This document shows positions 49,362-57,922 of a DNA stretch of 64,000 nucleotides, piece after piece. Numbering within the stretch: the stretch's first letter is position 1; each line of letters starts with the position of its first letter. Source of the DNA: Andalucia godoyi (taxonomy: Eukaryota > Discoba > Jakobea > Jakobida > Andaluciidae); contig VRVR01000037.1 in assembly GCA_009859145.1 (NCBI GenBank), positions 181,885 through 245,884 on the forward strand, in the 5' to 3' direction. The position numbers and the translations under genes were made by a program. The notes beneath the pieces are model-generated. The model was not told where the DNA came from. It searched no databases and worked only from the letters and a program-made list of their open reading frames with translations.

Positions 49362-49415
49362 AACGGGCGACGATTTCCCGCACCACGGTCTTATTAGCGT
49401 GCTTGTACTTGATTG
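48671..49415. other. Divergent intergenic region with GA microsatellite
   Basis: A GA repeat spans about 49319-49359, close to the start of the Zn2Cys6-PAS gene, preceded by A-rich AAATAAAT units. Imperfect repeats of CCTAGTCC/CCTAAGTCC occur near 49150-49180. Open frames at 48895-49308 lack any motif. Confidence 0.5.
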
Positions 49416-51047
49416 ATGCGCGTGCTTGGGCGTGCGAATACTGAAAAGGCGCTTTGCATGAGGAAGGCTATCGACGAGGAAGAACGCGATCGCTCGACTG
49501 TCCGTGAACGGTCTCCGATTGACTTTCGAGAAGACAAAAGCGGTGTCGGGTCATCCAGCAACCCCATCAGCGCCTCGTCATCCTCCGCTGCGCTAGAGGC
49601 AGAAGATGATAGGGGAGAAACCATAGAGGAACCGAAGAAGAAGCGCGCGATGGTCCGCAAAGCTTGTGCCTCATGCAGACGGGCACACGCGTCGTGTTGT
49701 CCCGACAGACCGTGTCGCCGATGCGAATCACGCGGATTGATCTGCACGGACGAGGACCAGGTTTCCGACGCGACGTCCGGGGCTCCTTTGTACACTCCTT
49801 CGTTCATTCTCCCTTCTCATTCTGTCCACGGGCCGCTGGATCCTTTATTTGGCTACATGCAACATAGGCAACGCTCTTTCGCAGATCTATCAAAATGGCA
49901 ATCGATGTCGTCCGTGCCGATGCTCCGCGCGGCTGCATCTGCCGATCGAGGATGCGACTCCCACGACGCGCCTTCAACGGGCTCTCTGCAATCACAGCTG
50001 TTTTCAATTCTGCAAAACACCTTCGGGCCGCCCTTGAGAAACCACGTCGAGAATCCATTTCCGGATGCTCAGAAGAGGCCAGGCTTTCCGACCACACATG
50101 CATCAGCAGCAACACCAACGACAATGGCAAAGTCGCATCCTCTCATGGCGACCCAGTCTGCCACGGAAGAAAAGATGCGTGTTCTGCAATCTATGATTGG
50201 GGGAAATGGGTCTTCAGGGTTCCTCTCGAACCTGTGCCCGGAGATCGATGCGATGCTTTCTTCGTCTGTTGAACGCGGGATTGTGGAGTCCCTGTCGTTT
50301 GCCGTGGGAACGTGCATGTGGGAGCAGTTTCTGCTGAACAATCTGGACATCTTTGGACGGAGACATAGTACCAGTGTGCTGCCAGATAAGACATCATCTT
50401 TAGAGAGTGTCGCGGATGCGCAGTCGAGCAGCAGCAGTGACGGCCCTTCGATGATACAAAGCATGATCCCGGGGATCATCACCGCGACAGCATCCAGTTC
50501 CGTACAAGCGGGTCCCCTTCATTCCACGGTGGCGCCAAATCTTGCCGATCACCCGAGTTACTTTTCTTCTCACGTCGAGCGTTCACTGTCTTTTCTGCAG
50601 CTAGAGCGCGTGTGCAGGTATGCGAGCACCATGGTGGTCTGCTGGGAAGCGGACATGCGAACCACATATGTGAACGAAGTCGTCGAGAGCATCACTGGTC
50701 GGTCTCGCGCGGACTTTGTGAACGAGGCAATGTTGCTTGCAAAGTATCTTCCGGAATCCGCAATCGACGAAGCGTTTCGGATTTCGTTCAAGTGCTCTGT
50801 AGATCCTGCTGTCTCGATGCTGTTTTCTGTGAGCCGCGGGTTTCTCGATCGCTACTGGGTGTCCATTGTGGCATTCTGTCGGGACGGGACAACGGGCCTT
50901 TGTCTGTGTGGCATCGCGTGCATGTTCCCCCTGGATGACCGGCAATTCGACAGCGATGATTTGCGCAAGTCGTGGGAGAAAACCCTTCCCGTTTACAGCA
51001 TTGTGAAGTTCTCGGATCTGCCATTGCGAATGATGGGACTGGTCTGA
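49416..51047 (+). CDS. Zn2Cys6 transcription factor with PAS-like C-terminus (ERT1-like layout)
   Basis: The protein has 543 residues from ATG 49416. Residues about 86-114 form a binuclear zinc cluster with C-x2-C-x6-C-x5-C-x2-C-x6-C spacing (CASCRRAHASCCPDRPC, then RRCESRGLIC), preceded by a basic KKKRAMVRK. Residues about 395-515 look like a PAS domain (VCWEADMRTTYVNEVVESIT, GRSRADFVNEAML, and a final VSIVAFCRDGTTGLCLCGIA strand pair). Zn2Cys6 plus C-terminal PAS is the layout of fungal ERT1/RDS2 regulators of gluconeogenesis. The zinc cluster sequence also resembles theirs (AxxxCxxxRPCxRC). The middle is Ser-rich and disordered. A role in carbon metabolism is only suggested by this architecture. 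Confidence 0.8.
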   Translation: MRVLGRANTEKALCMRKAIDEEERDRSTVRERSPIDFREDKSGVGSSSNPISASSSSAALEAEDDRGETIEEPKKKRAMVRKACASCRRAHASCCPDRPCRRCESRGLICTDEDQVSDATSGAPLYTPSFILPSHSVHGPLDPLFGYMQHRQRSFADLSKWQSMSSVPMLRAAASADRGCDSHDAPSTGSLQSQLFSILQNTFGPPLRNHVENPFPDAQKRPGFPTTHASAATPTTMAKSHPLMATQSATEEKMRVLQSMIGGNGSSGFLSNLCPEIDAMLSSSVERGIVESLSFAVGTCMWEQFLLNNLDIFGRRHSTSVLPDKTSSLESVADAQSSSSSDGPSMIQSMIPGIITATASSSVQAGPLHSTVAPNLADHPSYFSSHVERSLSFLQLERVCRYASTMVVCWEADMRTTYVNEVVESITGRSRADFVNEAMLLAKYLPESAIDEAFRISFKCSVDPAVSMLFSVSRGFLDRYWVSIVAFCRDGTTGLCLCGIACMFPLDDRQFDSDDLRKSWEKTLPVYSIVKFSDLPLRMMGLV

Positions 51048-51347
51048 CCTTTCCCCTCTCCCCCTCCAAAAAGCAAACACACAAACAAACGAACACCGCA
51101 CTCTCACCAACGATGGTGAAAGCACATGTACATACCTTTCATTTACATCTCCGCGTGTCGTAAATGCAACTTTGCAATAGAAAATCGATAGAGAAAGAAG
51201 GAAAGAAAGAAAGAAAGAAAGAAAGAAAGGGAGAACAAAACCAGCGTCATTTTACTGAAATGCGGACGCTGAATGACAAGCCAAAAACAATGCACTGCAG
51301 AAACCGAGTTTTTTTTAATTTTCTTTTTTCTCGCGATCCTCTTTTTC
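51048..51347. repeat. 3' spacer with GAAA microsatellite
   Basis: A GAAA repeat spans about 51199-51229 in the spacer between the convergent Zn2Cys6-PAS and NDUFB7 genes. No gene is seen. Confidence 0.7.
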
Positions 51348-51575
51348 CTAGTGCTTAGCCGATTGTTGGATTGCGATTTGCTTGCGGCGCTCGTGGTCTT
51401 GGTATTGGCATGCTTCGTATTCGTGAAGCAAGTCGTGGCACGTCGAACGGCCGCCTAAATGGAAGGTTTCGCGGCGGCACTTGTTGAGAGCGATCAGGAG
51501 CCCTGCGCACCCGTCTCGAAATGCAGGGTCAACGCGAGCAGCAGAAAGCTCAGCGGAAGATGCGCCCGTTGTCAT
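51348..51575 (-). CDS. NDUFB7: Mitochondrial complex I subunit NDUFB7 (B18)
   Basis: The 75-residue protein with ATG 51575 is shorter than the animal subunit (about 137 residues). NDUFB7 is a CHCHD-type accessory subunit on the intermembrane-space side of complex I. The twin CX9C motif is exact: CAGLLIALNKC followed by CHDLLHEYEAC. The surrounding FRDGC...CRRETF and YQDHERRKQIA match the conserved NDUFB7 core. Such proteins are imported by the MIA40 disulfide relay without a cleaved presequence. The animal N-terminal myristoylated extension is missing, as is part of the C-terminal helix. Confidence 0.9.
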   Translation of the reverse strand: MTTGASSAELSAARVDPAFRDGCAGLLIALNKCRRETFHLGGRSTCHDLLHEYEACQYQDHERRKQIAIQQSAKH

Positions 51576-51754
51576 TGATTCCTATCGTCGTATCTCTTTC
51601 CGCAACGAATACTAAACCAAAGAAGGAAAAACAAAACAAAAAAGAAAAAAAAACTGTAATTCCCAAAAAATCCCCAATTCTGTGGTTGTCTGTTGATGAT
51701 GATGCACGAGACTACAGTCGACCGGGTTAATTTCTTATTAATTTAATTTAATTA

Positions 51755-52660
51755 TTATTTCTTCATTGCAAAGTAGACGACGATTCCTACGACGGCGCAG
51801 ACGAGTATCATGCCGATGATGCAGCACATTTTCTTTCTTGCCTTTTTCTGGAGCTCTCTGGATTTCTTGAGTTCGTCGATACCCTTTTCGACAGATGCGC
51901 TTGTCTTTGAAACATTGTTTTCGATGAGGTCGATGTCTTTTGACTGTTCATTGACCATAACCGCCATATCGACGTACATGGATGACAGCTCGTTGAGATC
52001 TTCTTCAAGTCTCATAATGTCGTTATTTTGCTCGCGGATCATCTGGTGCTCAAGAGCCACCGTCGATCTGTCGAATCGGGAGTTCCTGTCCTGGACCTGC
52101 ACTTCAATGTCGTTCGGATCCTCAATGTCGCGACTGTCTCCAAAGTCATTCCTCCGGGCACCACCACCAGACAAGTGGGACTCCGGCCCAGACTTTGCCT
52201 GTGACGACGACATGGTCGCCACCAGCTCCTTTTCCTTGCGCTGGGCATTGCGATTCACACTCTCAAACTTCTGCAACACCGTATTAAACTGCGCTCGCAC
52301 CTTGTCATACTGCGCCTTTTCCGACGCACTGACCTGGAATGCCTGCAGCCCATTCGAAATTTCCTTTGCAAGCCCCTGTGTACCTTGTCTCTCCTTCTCA
52401 AACAGCTTCCGAAACTCCCGATTGTCATTCGGTCCACCAAGCGTATTGCACATGTTTTCGATCTTCACAACCTTGCCTGAAAACTTTTGCACATTCCGCG
52501 AGATGTCGTCCAGCGATCCACTTCCTCCACTCCCACCGGCGTTTCCATTGGCGTTGGTGCTCCCATTCGCATTGCCATTGGCATTTCCTGGAGCTGCAGA
52601 CTGCGGTCGTGCGCGTTGTGGTCGAGCGCCGTACGTCGATGTATCACCCCACCCAGACAT
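51755..52660 (-). CDS. Qa-SNARE syntaxin (endosomal STX7/STX12/Pep12-like)
   Basis: The protein has 301 residues with ATG 52660. Qa-SNAREs form the fusion-driving four-helix bundle on endosomal or other target membranes. Residues about 50-145 fit the N-terminal Habc bundle (ISRNVQKFSGKVVKIENMCN, LAKEISNGLQAFQ). The SNARE motif is at about 207-262 (MIREQNNDIMRLEEDLNELS through SKDIDLIENNVSKTSASVEK), with Gln of VNEQSKD at the central layer. A C-terminal anchor follows (IIGMILVCAVVGIVVYFAM), preceded by two Cys that may be acylated. A Gly/Asn-rich repeat fills residues 24-45. Assignment to the STX7/12/Pep12 group rather than the plasma membrane or Golgi Qa groups is based on general similarity only. 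Confidence 0.88.
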   Translation of the reverse strand: MSGWGDTSTYGARPQRARPQSAAPGNANGNANGSTNANGNAGGSGGSGSLDDISRNVQKFSGKVVKIENMCNTLGGPNDNREFRKLFEKERQGTQGLAKEISNGLQAFQVSASEKAQYDKVRAQFNTVLQKFESVNRNAQRKEKELVATMSSSQAKSGPESHLSGGGARRNDFGDSRDIEDPNDIEVQVQDRNSRFDRSTVALEHQMIREQNNDIMRLEEDLNELSSMYVDMAVMVNEQSKDIDLIENNVSKTSASVEKGIDELKKSRELQKKARKKMCCIIGMILVCAVVGIVVYFAMKK

Positions 52661-53212
52661 GTTTCTCCGCCGTCCCTCTTCTTACCAACAAACAAGCAAA
52701 CCAAACAAGTTTTAAAAAATAAAATAAAAATTTAAAAAGAAGAAGAAGAAGAAGGAAAAAAATAATAATATAATAAACCGAGACGAACGAGAGGCGGAGA
52801 AATAGTGGCTCAAATCACAAAGAAACATAAAAGATCCAAACGCAAAGCCAAAAAGCCCTTTTGGAGTAAGGATGATCACACACACATAAACACGGGCGGA
52901 GTGCAGCGGAGAGAATCGCGACACCCTACTCTTCAAAGCGATGGAGAGGAACGGCAGACAACTGCAAAAGGTTTTTTGATTGCAAGGGAAGTGGGGGCAG
53001 GAGCTGAGCAGCATCACTTGATGCATGATTCCTCTGCAGCAGCCGTCCTTTCTCCGACACCTTTGCTCCTTCAGCCGAGTGTGTGTGCGTGTGTGCGTGC
53101 GTGTGTATTTTATATATTCGCTGACGGCGTGTGTGCGGTTTGTTCAATCCCATTGCCTCAACTTACTTTTTCCACTGACACTTGCTGTGCTGTAGAACCC
53201 GAGAAAGACACG
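52661..53212. other. Divergent intergenic region (syntaxin / RidA)
   Basis: It is A-rich near 52700-52790 and has a GTGTGCGT repeat near 53078-53107. The RidA frame is open to the left as far as a GTG at 52805, but the translation there is not conserved protein (Cys/Val/Arg repeats). It is treated as leader. Confidence 0.5.
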
Positions 53213-53629
53213 ATGATGCTCCGCCGGTTGTTTTCGACGTCATCCAAGGCTGTAGAAGCAGTGATTGCAAAGAACGCGCCTGCCGCAATTGGACCGTACT
53301 CGGCTGCAGTGAAGGCGAATGGGTTTGTGTTTGTGTCTGGGCAGCTGCCGATTGTTCCGTCGACAGGATCGTTTGTGCATCCCACGGACGTTGCGCAGCA
53401 GGCTGACCAGTGTCTCAAGAACCTTGGCGAGATTCTGGTTGCGGGCGGTTCGTCGTACTCCAAGGTCGTCAAGGCTACGGTATACCTTGTCGATATGGAG
53501 GACTTTGCAGCAGTCAACGAGGTGTATGCAAAGTACTTTGGCGATGTCAAGCCCGCCCGTGCTTGTTTTGCAGTCAAGGAACTTCCCAAGAAGGCTCGAG
53601 TCGAAATCGAATGCATTGCTGTCGCATAA
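53213..53629 (+). CDS. RIDA: RidA/YjgF/UK114 enamine/imine deaminase, probably mitochondrial
   Basis: The protein has 138 residues from ATG 53213 (a second ATG follows immediately). RidA hydrolyses reactive 2-aminoacrylate and other enamine/imine intermediates released by PLP enzymes. The whole core is present: IGPYSAAVKANGFVFVSGQL, the helix QADQCLKNLGEIL, VVKATVYLVDMEDFAAVNEV and the signature PARACFAVKELPKKARVEIE. The catalytic Arg is in PARACF and the Glu in VEIE. The first about 15 residues (MMLRRLFSTSSK) are basic and hydroxylated, like a mitochondrial presequence. A further in-frame stretch of 136 codons upstream lacks an ATG that would be conserved and is rejected. Confidence 0.93.
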   Translation: MMLRRLFSTSSKAVEAVIAKNAPAAIGPYSAAVKANGFVFVSGQLPIVPSTGSFVHPTDVAQQADQCLKNLGEILVAGGSSYSKVVKATVYLVDMEDFAAVNEVYAKYFGDVKPARACFAVKELPKKARVEIECIAVA

Positions 53630-53892
53630 AAGGTTCTTCCAAGGAGAAGCGGGAAAAATAAATCAAGCCAAAACTATCAAAATAAACAATGCAAACAAAT
53701 AATAACCAAGATACATGAAATGAAAAACAGGAAGAACCAGAAGAACAAGAAGAACAAGAATGAGGAGAGGAGAAAAGAAAACAAGCAAATAGTAAAGAAT
53801 AATCAATCATAAATTCTCTTCTTTCATTCCGTGCGAGAGGCAGAGTAGTGGGGAAAACACGCCCAGTGAAGATGCACTTTTGGAATCGATCT

Positions 53893-56166
53893 TTAAGAAA
53901 TTGGGAGCGTGAAAATCAAGACCGTGGAGATGAGCATCAGAATGGGGTAGACGATAATCATCAGCCGCGAGACCTGCAGGACACAGACCTTGTTTTCGTC
54001 CCAGCGAATCGGGAAGATGGAGCCGACAAACCACAACTGCTTTTTAGGTGGTGACTTGGCAGAGGGGAATGAAGCAACGGCCAGCGGCACAGCAGCAGGG
54101 GCAGGGGCAGGGGCAGGGGCAGGGGCAGGGGCAGGCTTCGCATCCGGTTTTGGTCGCAGCGGAGCAGATTCATCCTCAAAACGGTATCGAACCCACTTCT
54201 GAATGACAACGGTTAGGATAGAATACAGGAACGCCATCAGGATGAACAGCATGATCCTCGTGACGTACGAAACAGGAGGCGAGGTATTTGCAAATGTGAC
54301 GGTAATGGTTGCAGTCAAAAGCAAAGCGGCGCAGGCAACATTGATGCGTCCGTCGGACTTTGTAGGCAGAACAAACGTGGTCCACAGCAGAATGTGCACA
54401 ATCAGCAGTGGGAGCAGAACCACAACAGCATTGAACGTGGGCCGCCGATCCGCGCTGACGTTCACTTTGAGATTGCGGAAGTTCTTGTAGGGGCCTGATG
54501 AATACGTCCCAGTGCTCGTGCGATAATCGTAAAAGCTGAATCCGCCGTTGGGGATGTTCTCCACAAAATGCCGCAGATCCATGGTTACTGGTCCAGTAAA
54601 GACCAAGTTGGATTCATCGTACTGGCTTGACCGGATCTCAAACGGCAGTGTCTGCGTGTCAAACGGGAAATTGCGCACGTTGATATCTGCCGAGAAGGAC
54701 TGCACATATCGCTGAACGTAGGTCACAATTCCACGGTTGGTGACGGTGGCGGACTCGTCGAATGGATTCGGCTTTTCACGGACGTTCTGGAAAGTGACCA
54801 TGGGACGCCAGATGCCATTCAGAACATTCGACGTGAGGAATGTAAGGTTTGCAAGTCCTGATCCTTTGAAACGAGAATCGAACCACTGGGTAATGATGGT
54901 AATGTCAGACTTGTGCAATGACGCCTTTTCCTGAACTTCAAGCACGTTGTTGACGTACACAATGCAGCTCACCACAGTTGGTTTCGTCTGGTTTATTCCG
55001 GACGCCCGGACGGAAATTCTGCTGCCGGAGGATTTGTATTCCGTCTGAAGTTCGGCTGGGAGGAAATCCGCAAAGTCGAGACCAAGACCCTTATGAAACG
55101 GAACGAACTGGCCGTATCTGGTTTCTGCGTCTTCTTCCTCATGCTCGTTGAATGCAGTAATTTGGCTGAGCAAGGAGTTGGATTCCTCATCAGCATCTCC
55201 CGGGCGATCGGCCGGATCGTACAGCAATGGCGGGAACTTCTGGCCAGACAAGACAATCGAGATGTTCACGGATGCCCGCAGCGACTGTGCGTACTGCGTC
55301 GTTCCTGGGAAGGTTCCAACTGGGAGGGAACCCACGGCGGCCACAATTCCGTTGTTCGCATCGTAGATGACGGATCCCTGCAGGAAGAGGGATGAGTTGG
55401 AAGCGACGTCCAGAACGGAAACAGATTCTCCTGTGCCGACCGTGTAGATGAAAACCACTTCTGTTGCACCATTCTCGGCAGCAGAAGGAATGAATGATCC
55501 CTTGTAGTATGCGATTCCGCCGGAATTGAGAACAATGTAAGGTGGTGACGTGGTGGAAGCAATCGAAACGATCACTTTCGACGAGAATCGGAGTACAAGG
55601 GGGATTACTGCGCCAACCGCGTACTTACCAGAACCGACAGTCGTGGAAATCTGGAGGATTGCAGGTGCCTTGGTGGACACTCCTGTTTGCGGGAGAATGG
55701 TCTCCATGCCGACAAGAGAGCTGTTGAAAACGTAGCCCGCAGGAGCAGGACAACCAGACAGTAACAGAGCATCTGCCGAGGGCAGAGCAACCGCAATCTG
55801 ATTCGTGAAAAGGTTGTACTGTGTAATGGTGAACATGAAAGGAATGCACGTGCTGTCGCACACCGTGTCGTCTCCGAATGCCACTTCGTCGATGAATGTC
55901 TGTCGAGGAACATAGATGGCGCTTTGGTTTACAGAACCGATGGCGATCACCAGCCTCGGGTTGCACGAGCCGGTGAAGGCGCTGTCGTCGAAACTCGCGT
56001 CAAAAGTCACTGTCAGGTACACGACGTCGTTCAGACCAGCAATGTTGTTCGAGAATGCTGAATAGACCTGAACTGGGGTCGGGAACTGCGGTGCAATCGT
56101 CGTCTGCGCAAGAACTGTTGACACCAATGCCAACAAGGCAATGACAAGAATGCGGCCGTCTCCCAT
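53893..56166 (-). CDS. Pentameric ligand-gated ion channel (Cys-loop superfamily, Cys-less)
   Basis: The protein has 757 residues with ATG 56166. Residues 1-20 are a signal peptide. Residues about 25-310 form an extra ectodomain of beta-rich modules (APAILQISTTVGSGKYAVGA, PPYIVLNSGGIAYYKGSF), with a few Cys. Residues about 380-570 match the ligand-binding domain of pentameric channels, including the signature NFPFDTQTLPFEIRSS near 495. The two Cys that define the Cys-loop are absent, as in bacterial members. Four membrane helices follow: M1 about 575-598 (VVVLLPLLIVHILLWTTFVL), pore-lining M2 about 607-627 (NVACAALLLTATITVTFA), M3 about 634-657 and M4 at the extreme C-terminus. The M3-M4 loop holds a Pro-Ala repeat from GGGGCA units. 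Agonist and ion selectivity cannot be read. Confidence 0.88.
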   Translation of the reverse strand: MGDGRILVIALLALVSTVLAQTTIAPQFPTPVQVYSAFSNNIAGLNDVVYLTVTFDASFDDSAFTGSCNPRLVIAIGSVNQSAIYVPRQTFIDEVAFGDDTVCDSTCIPFMFTITQYNLFTNQIAVALPSADALLLSGCPAPAGYVFNSSLVGMETILPQTGVSTKAPAILQISTTVGSGKYAVGAVIPLVLRFSSKVIVSIASTTSPPYIVLNSGGIAYYKGSFIPSAAENGATEVVFIYTVGTGESVSVLDVASNSSLFLQGSVIYDANNGIVAAVGSLPVGTFPGTTQYAQSLRASVNISIVLSGQKFPPLLYDPADRPGDADEESNSLLSQITAFNEHEEEDAETRYGQFVPFHKGLGLDFADFLPAELQTEYKSSGSRISVRASGINQTKPTVVSCIVYVNNVLEVQEKASLHKSDITIITQWFDSRFKGSGLANLTFLTSNVLNGIWRPMVTFQNVREKPNPFDESATVTNRGIVTYVQRYVQSFSADINVRNFPFDTQTLPFEIRSSQYDESNLVFTGPVTMDLRHFVENIPNGGFSFYDYRTSTGTYSSGPYKNFRNLKVNVSADRRPTFNAVVVLLPLLIVHILLWTTFVLPTKSDGRINVACAALLLTATITVTFANTSPPVSYVTRIMLFILMAFLYSILTVVIQKWVRYRFEDESAPLRPKPDAKPAPAPAPAPAPAPAAVPLAVASFPSAKSPPKKQLWFVGSIFPIRWDENKVCVLQVSRLMIIVYPILMLISTVLIFTLPIS

Positions 56167-57922
56167 GCTTCGTCGAACCCACTACTTAATTTAAATGAAA
56201 AAAAAAAAAGAAGAGAAGGGAAGGAAAAAAAAAATTAATAACCAAAGTATTCATGATAAACAAAATTTGGCCGTTGGAGGGGAGTGTGCTATAAGGCAAG
56301 AACCCATATTGCATAAGAAAGCTCCAAGCCCGCCGACGCAGGACCGCTACTCAATTCGGCGGGTTAGGGGTTTTCGCTTGGTTTATATTTTACGTTTTGG
56401 GCCATATTCATGGTAGTCTCTATTTTGTTTTGTTTTGTTTTGTTTTTGCAAGTTACTGGGTCGCCTTTTCGCATCTTTGAGTTCCTTGGAAGACACGGAT
56501 ATTCCTGATTTCATGATGTCGTTGCCGCTATCGAGCCAAGTTGTGAATCACGCGGCTCTTGCACTTCCGCCGTTTCTGCTGTGCTCGCAAGATCAGTGAC
56601 CTGCAAGAGGCGCGCGCGAGAAGTGCAGCTGGAAGTGATGGGAGGCATTTTTCTAGTGAAGAATCGAGGTTTGCAGGAGTCTTATTATTCCACTCTGTGA
56701 TGGTCAAATGGACGTCGCGCACGCTGGTTCGCCTCGCGTGACGGAAACGCTGCGCTAAACATTCGTCTTTTTTGGGATGCAGAACTTTGCCCGGTCACAA
56801 ATGGTTGCGTTGGGGAGGAGGATGCGCCAGACCGGACGGATGACCATGAAGACATCGATGATGAAGAAGTAGGCGGAGAAGCACAAATCACAGTATTTTG
56901 ATTCCATCTGCTGCTTGTTTCGTGTTCGGCTGAATGGTACGTACTTAGGTGGAACGATATGAGAATCCAGACTCGTATAGTAAAAAGAGAGGAACTGGCG
57001 GAAAACAGTTCGTGGCCGCTCACCAAAACATGAATCATGATACAGTAGATCATCGGCTGAGCGACATGTTTCGCTTCTTTATTTGAGGGGCTGAGGGACG
57101 AGCACAAACTCTTTAATGCAGATTGCTCTGCATTAAAGGATCGTCGCAACCACGAGTTTCTTGGTTCTCGGCATCGTCGGGCATGCTCGGTTTCAGTTTG
57201 GTGGAAAGATCCCTCTTTGGAGCCATGCGATGTTTTGTCCTTGATGAAAGGTGCTGCTTGAGGGTTCGATAGGAAAAAGCAAGCGGGAGATAATAGAAAA
57301 GGGAAAAAAGTGAAAAAGAATGAAAGAAATTCTAGACTTGACTACGGTAAGAATAGTCAAAAGCTGTCAGCTGCTGTCACTTATTGCGATATGATGAAGC
57401 AATCTCAAGCGCACGCAAACAAGAAAACACTGCCACGCGCCACGCGCCGTGCACATGCTTTTGCTATGTTAACAACTCCGTCACACGATGCCCGATTCGT
57501 TTCGCCCCATTTTGATCATGAAATCCCTATGTAAACACGCCGCCGCGTTGCATTATGCATGTTGCTGGGTTGCAACAATTGATTACGGGTGATCAGCGAT
57601 GATTATCCGTGGTTAGCGTACAATGTACGCGCTCTAATAAACAAGACTCGCAACAGCTGGACTCTTTGAAAGGGAAACGTCCGAGATGACTGCGGATGTC
57701 TAGGCATTGTTTTCATCCGCTTTGGTGCGAAGACGAGCAGAGGGTTTGATTGTCTATGCAGACGCGGCAAACCAGCTGTCGAATGGGTTTTTTATTTTCC
57801 CCCTCCCACAAAAGGAGCTGCAGCAGTGGTTCGCAGTCTTGTTCATCTTAAATTGATGTTCTTGCATTTTCTTTCTCTTTCTCCTCTCCTCTGATTGTCC
57901 CCGATATTGAAAACTGTACAGA
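56167..57922. other. Long gene-poor spacer with TTTTG repeat and perfect hairpin
   Basis: This 1.76-kb stretch has no supported gene. It contains a TTTTG repeat at about 56423-56447 and an inverted repeat CCCGCCG/CGGCGGG around 56330-56365. It also has a perfect 12-bp hairpin at 57111-57138 and a short palindrome GCGTACA-A-TGTACGC at 57616-57630. An open frame at 56685-57149 (minus) has no motif and is judged spurious. A GGTTCGAT at 57263 resembles a tRNA B box, but no cloverleaf could be built. Confidence 0.5.
57111..57138. other. Perfect 12-bp inverted repeat with 4-base loop
   Basis: CTTTAATGCAGA and its exact reverse complement TCTGCATTAAAG flank a TTGC loop. It stands alone in the gene-poor spacer, about 0.8 kb from either coding region. 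It could be an RNA hairpin, a cruciform, or a miniature inverted-repeat remnant. Confidence 0.8.

Noticed and set aside
52805-53212. N-terminal extension of RidA
   Set aside because: Starts with GTG and encodes non-conserved Lys/Arg- and Cys/Val-rich sequence; the conserved protein begins at 53213.
56685-57149. Minus-strand 154-codon frame in the gene-poor spacer
   Set aside because: Crosses the perfect hairpin and has no recognisable domain.
57225-57290. tRNA-like B box (GGTTCGAT)
   Set aside because: No matching A box, anticodon arm or acceptor stem could be found around it.
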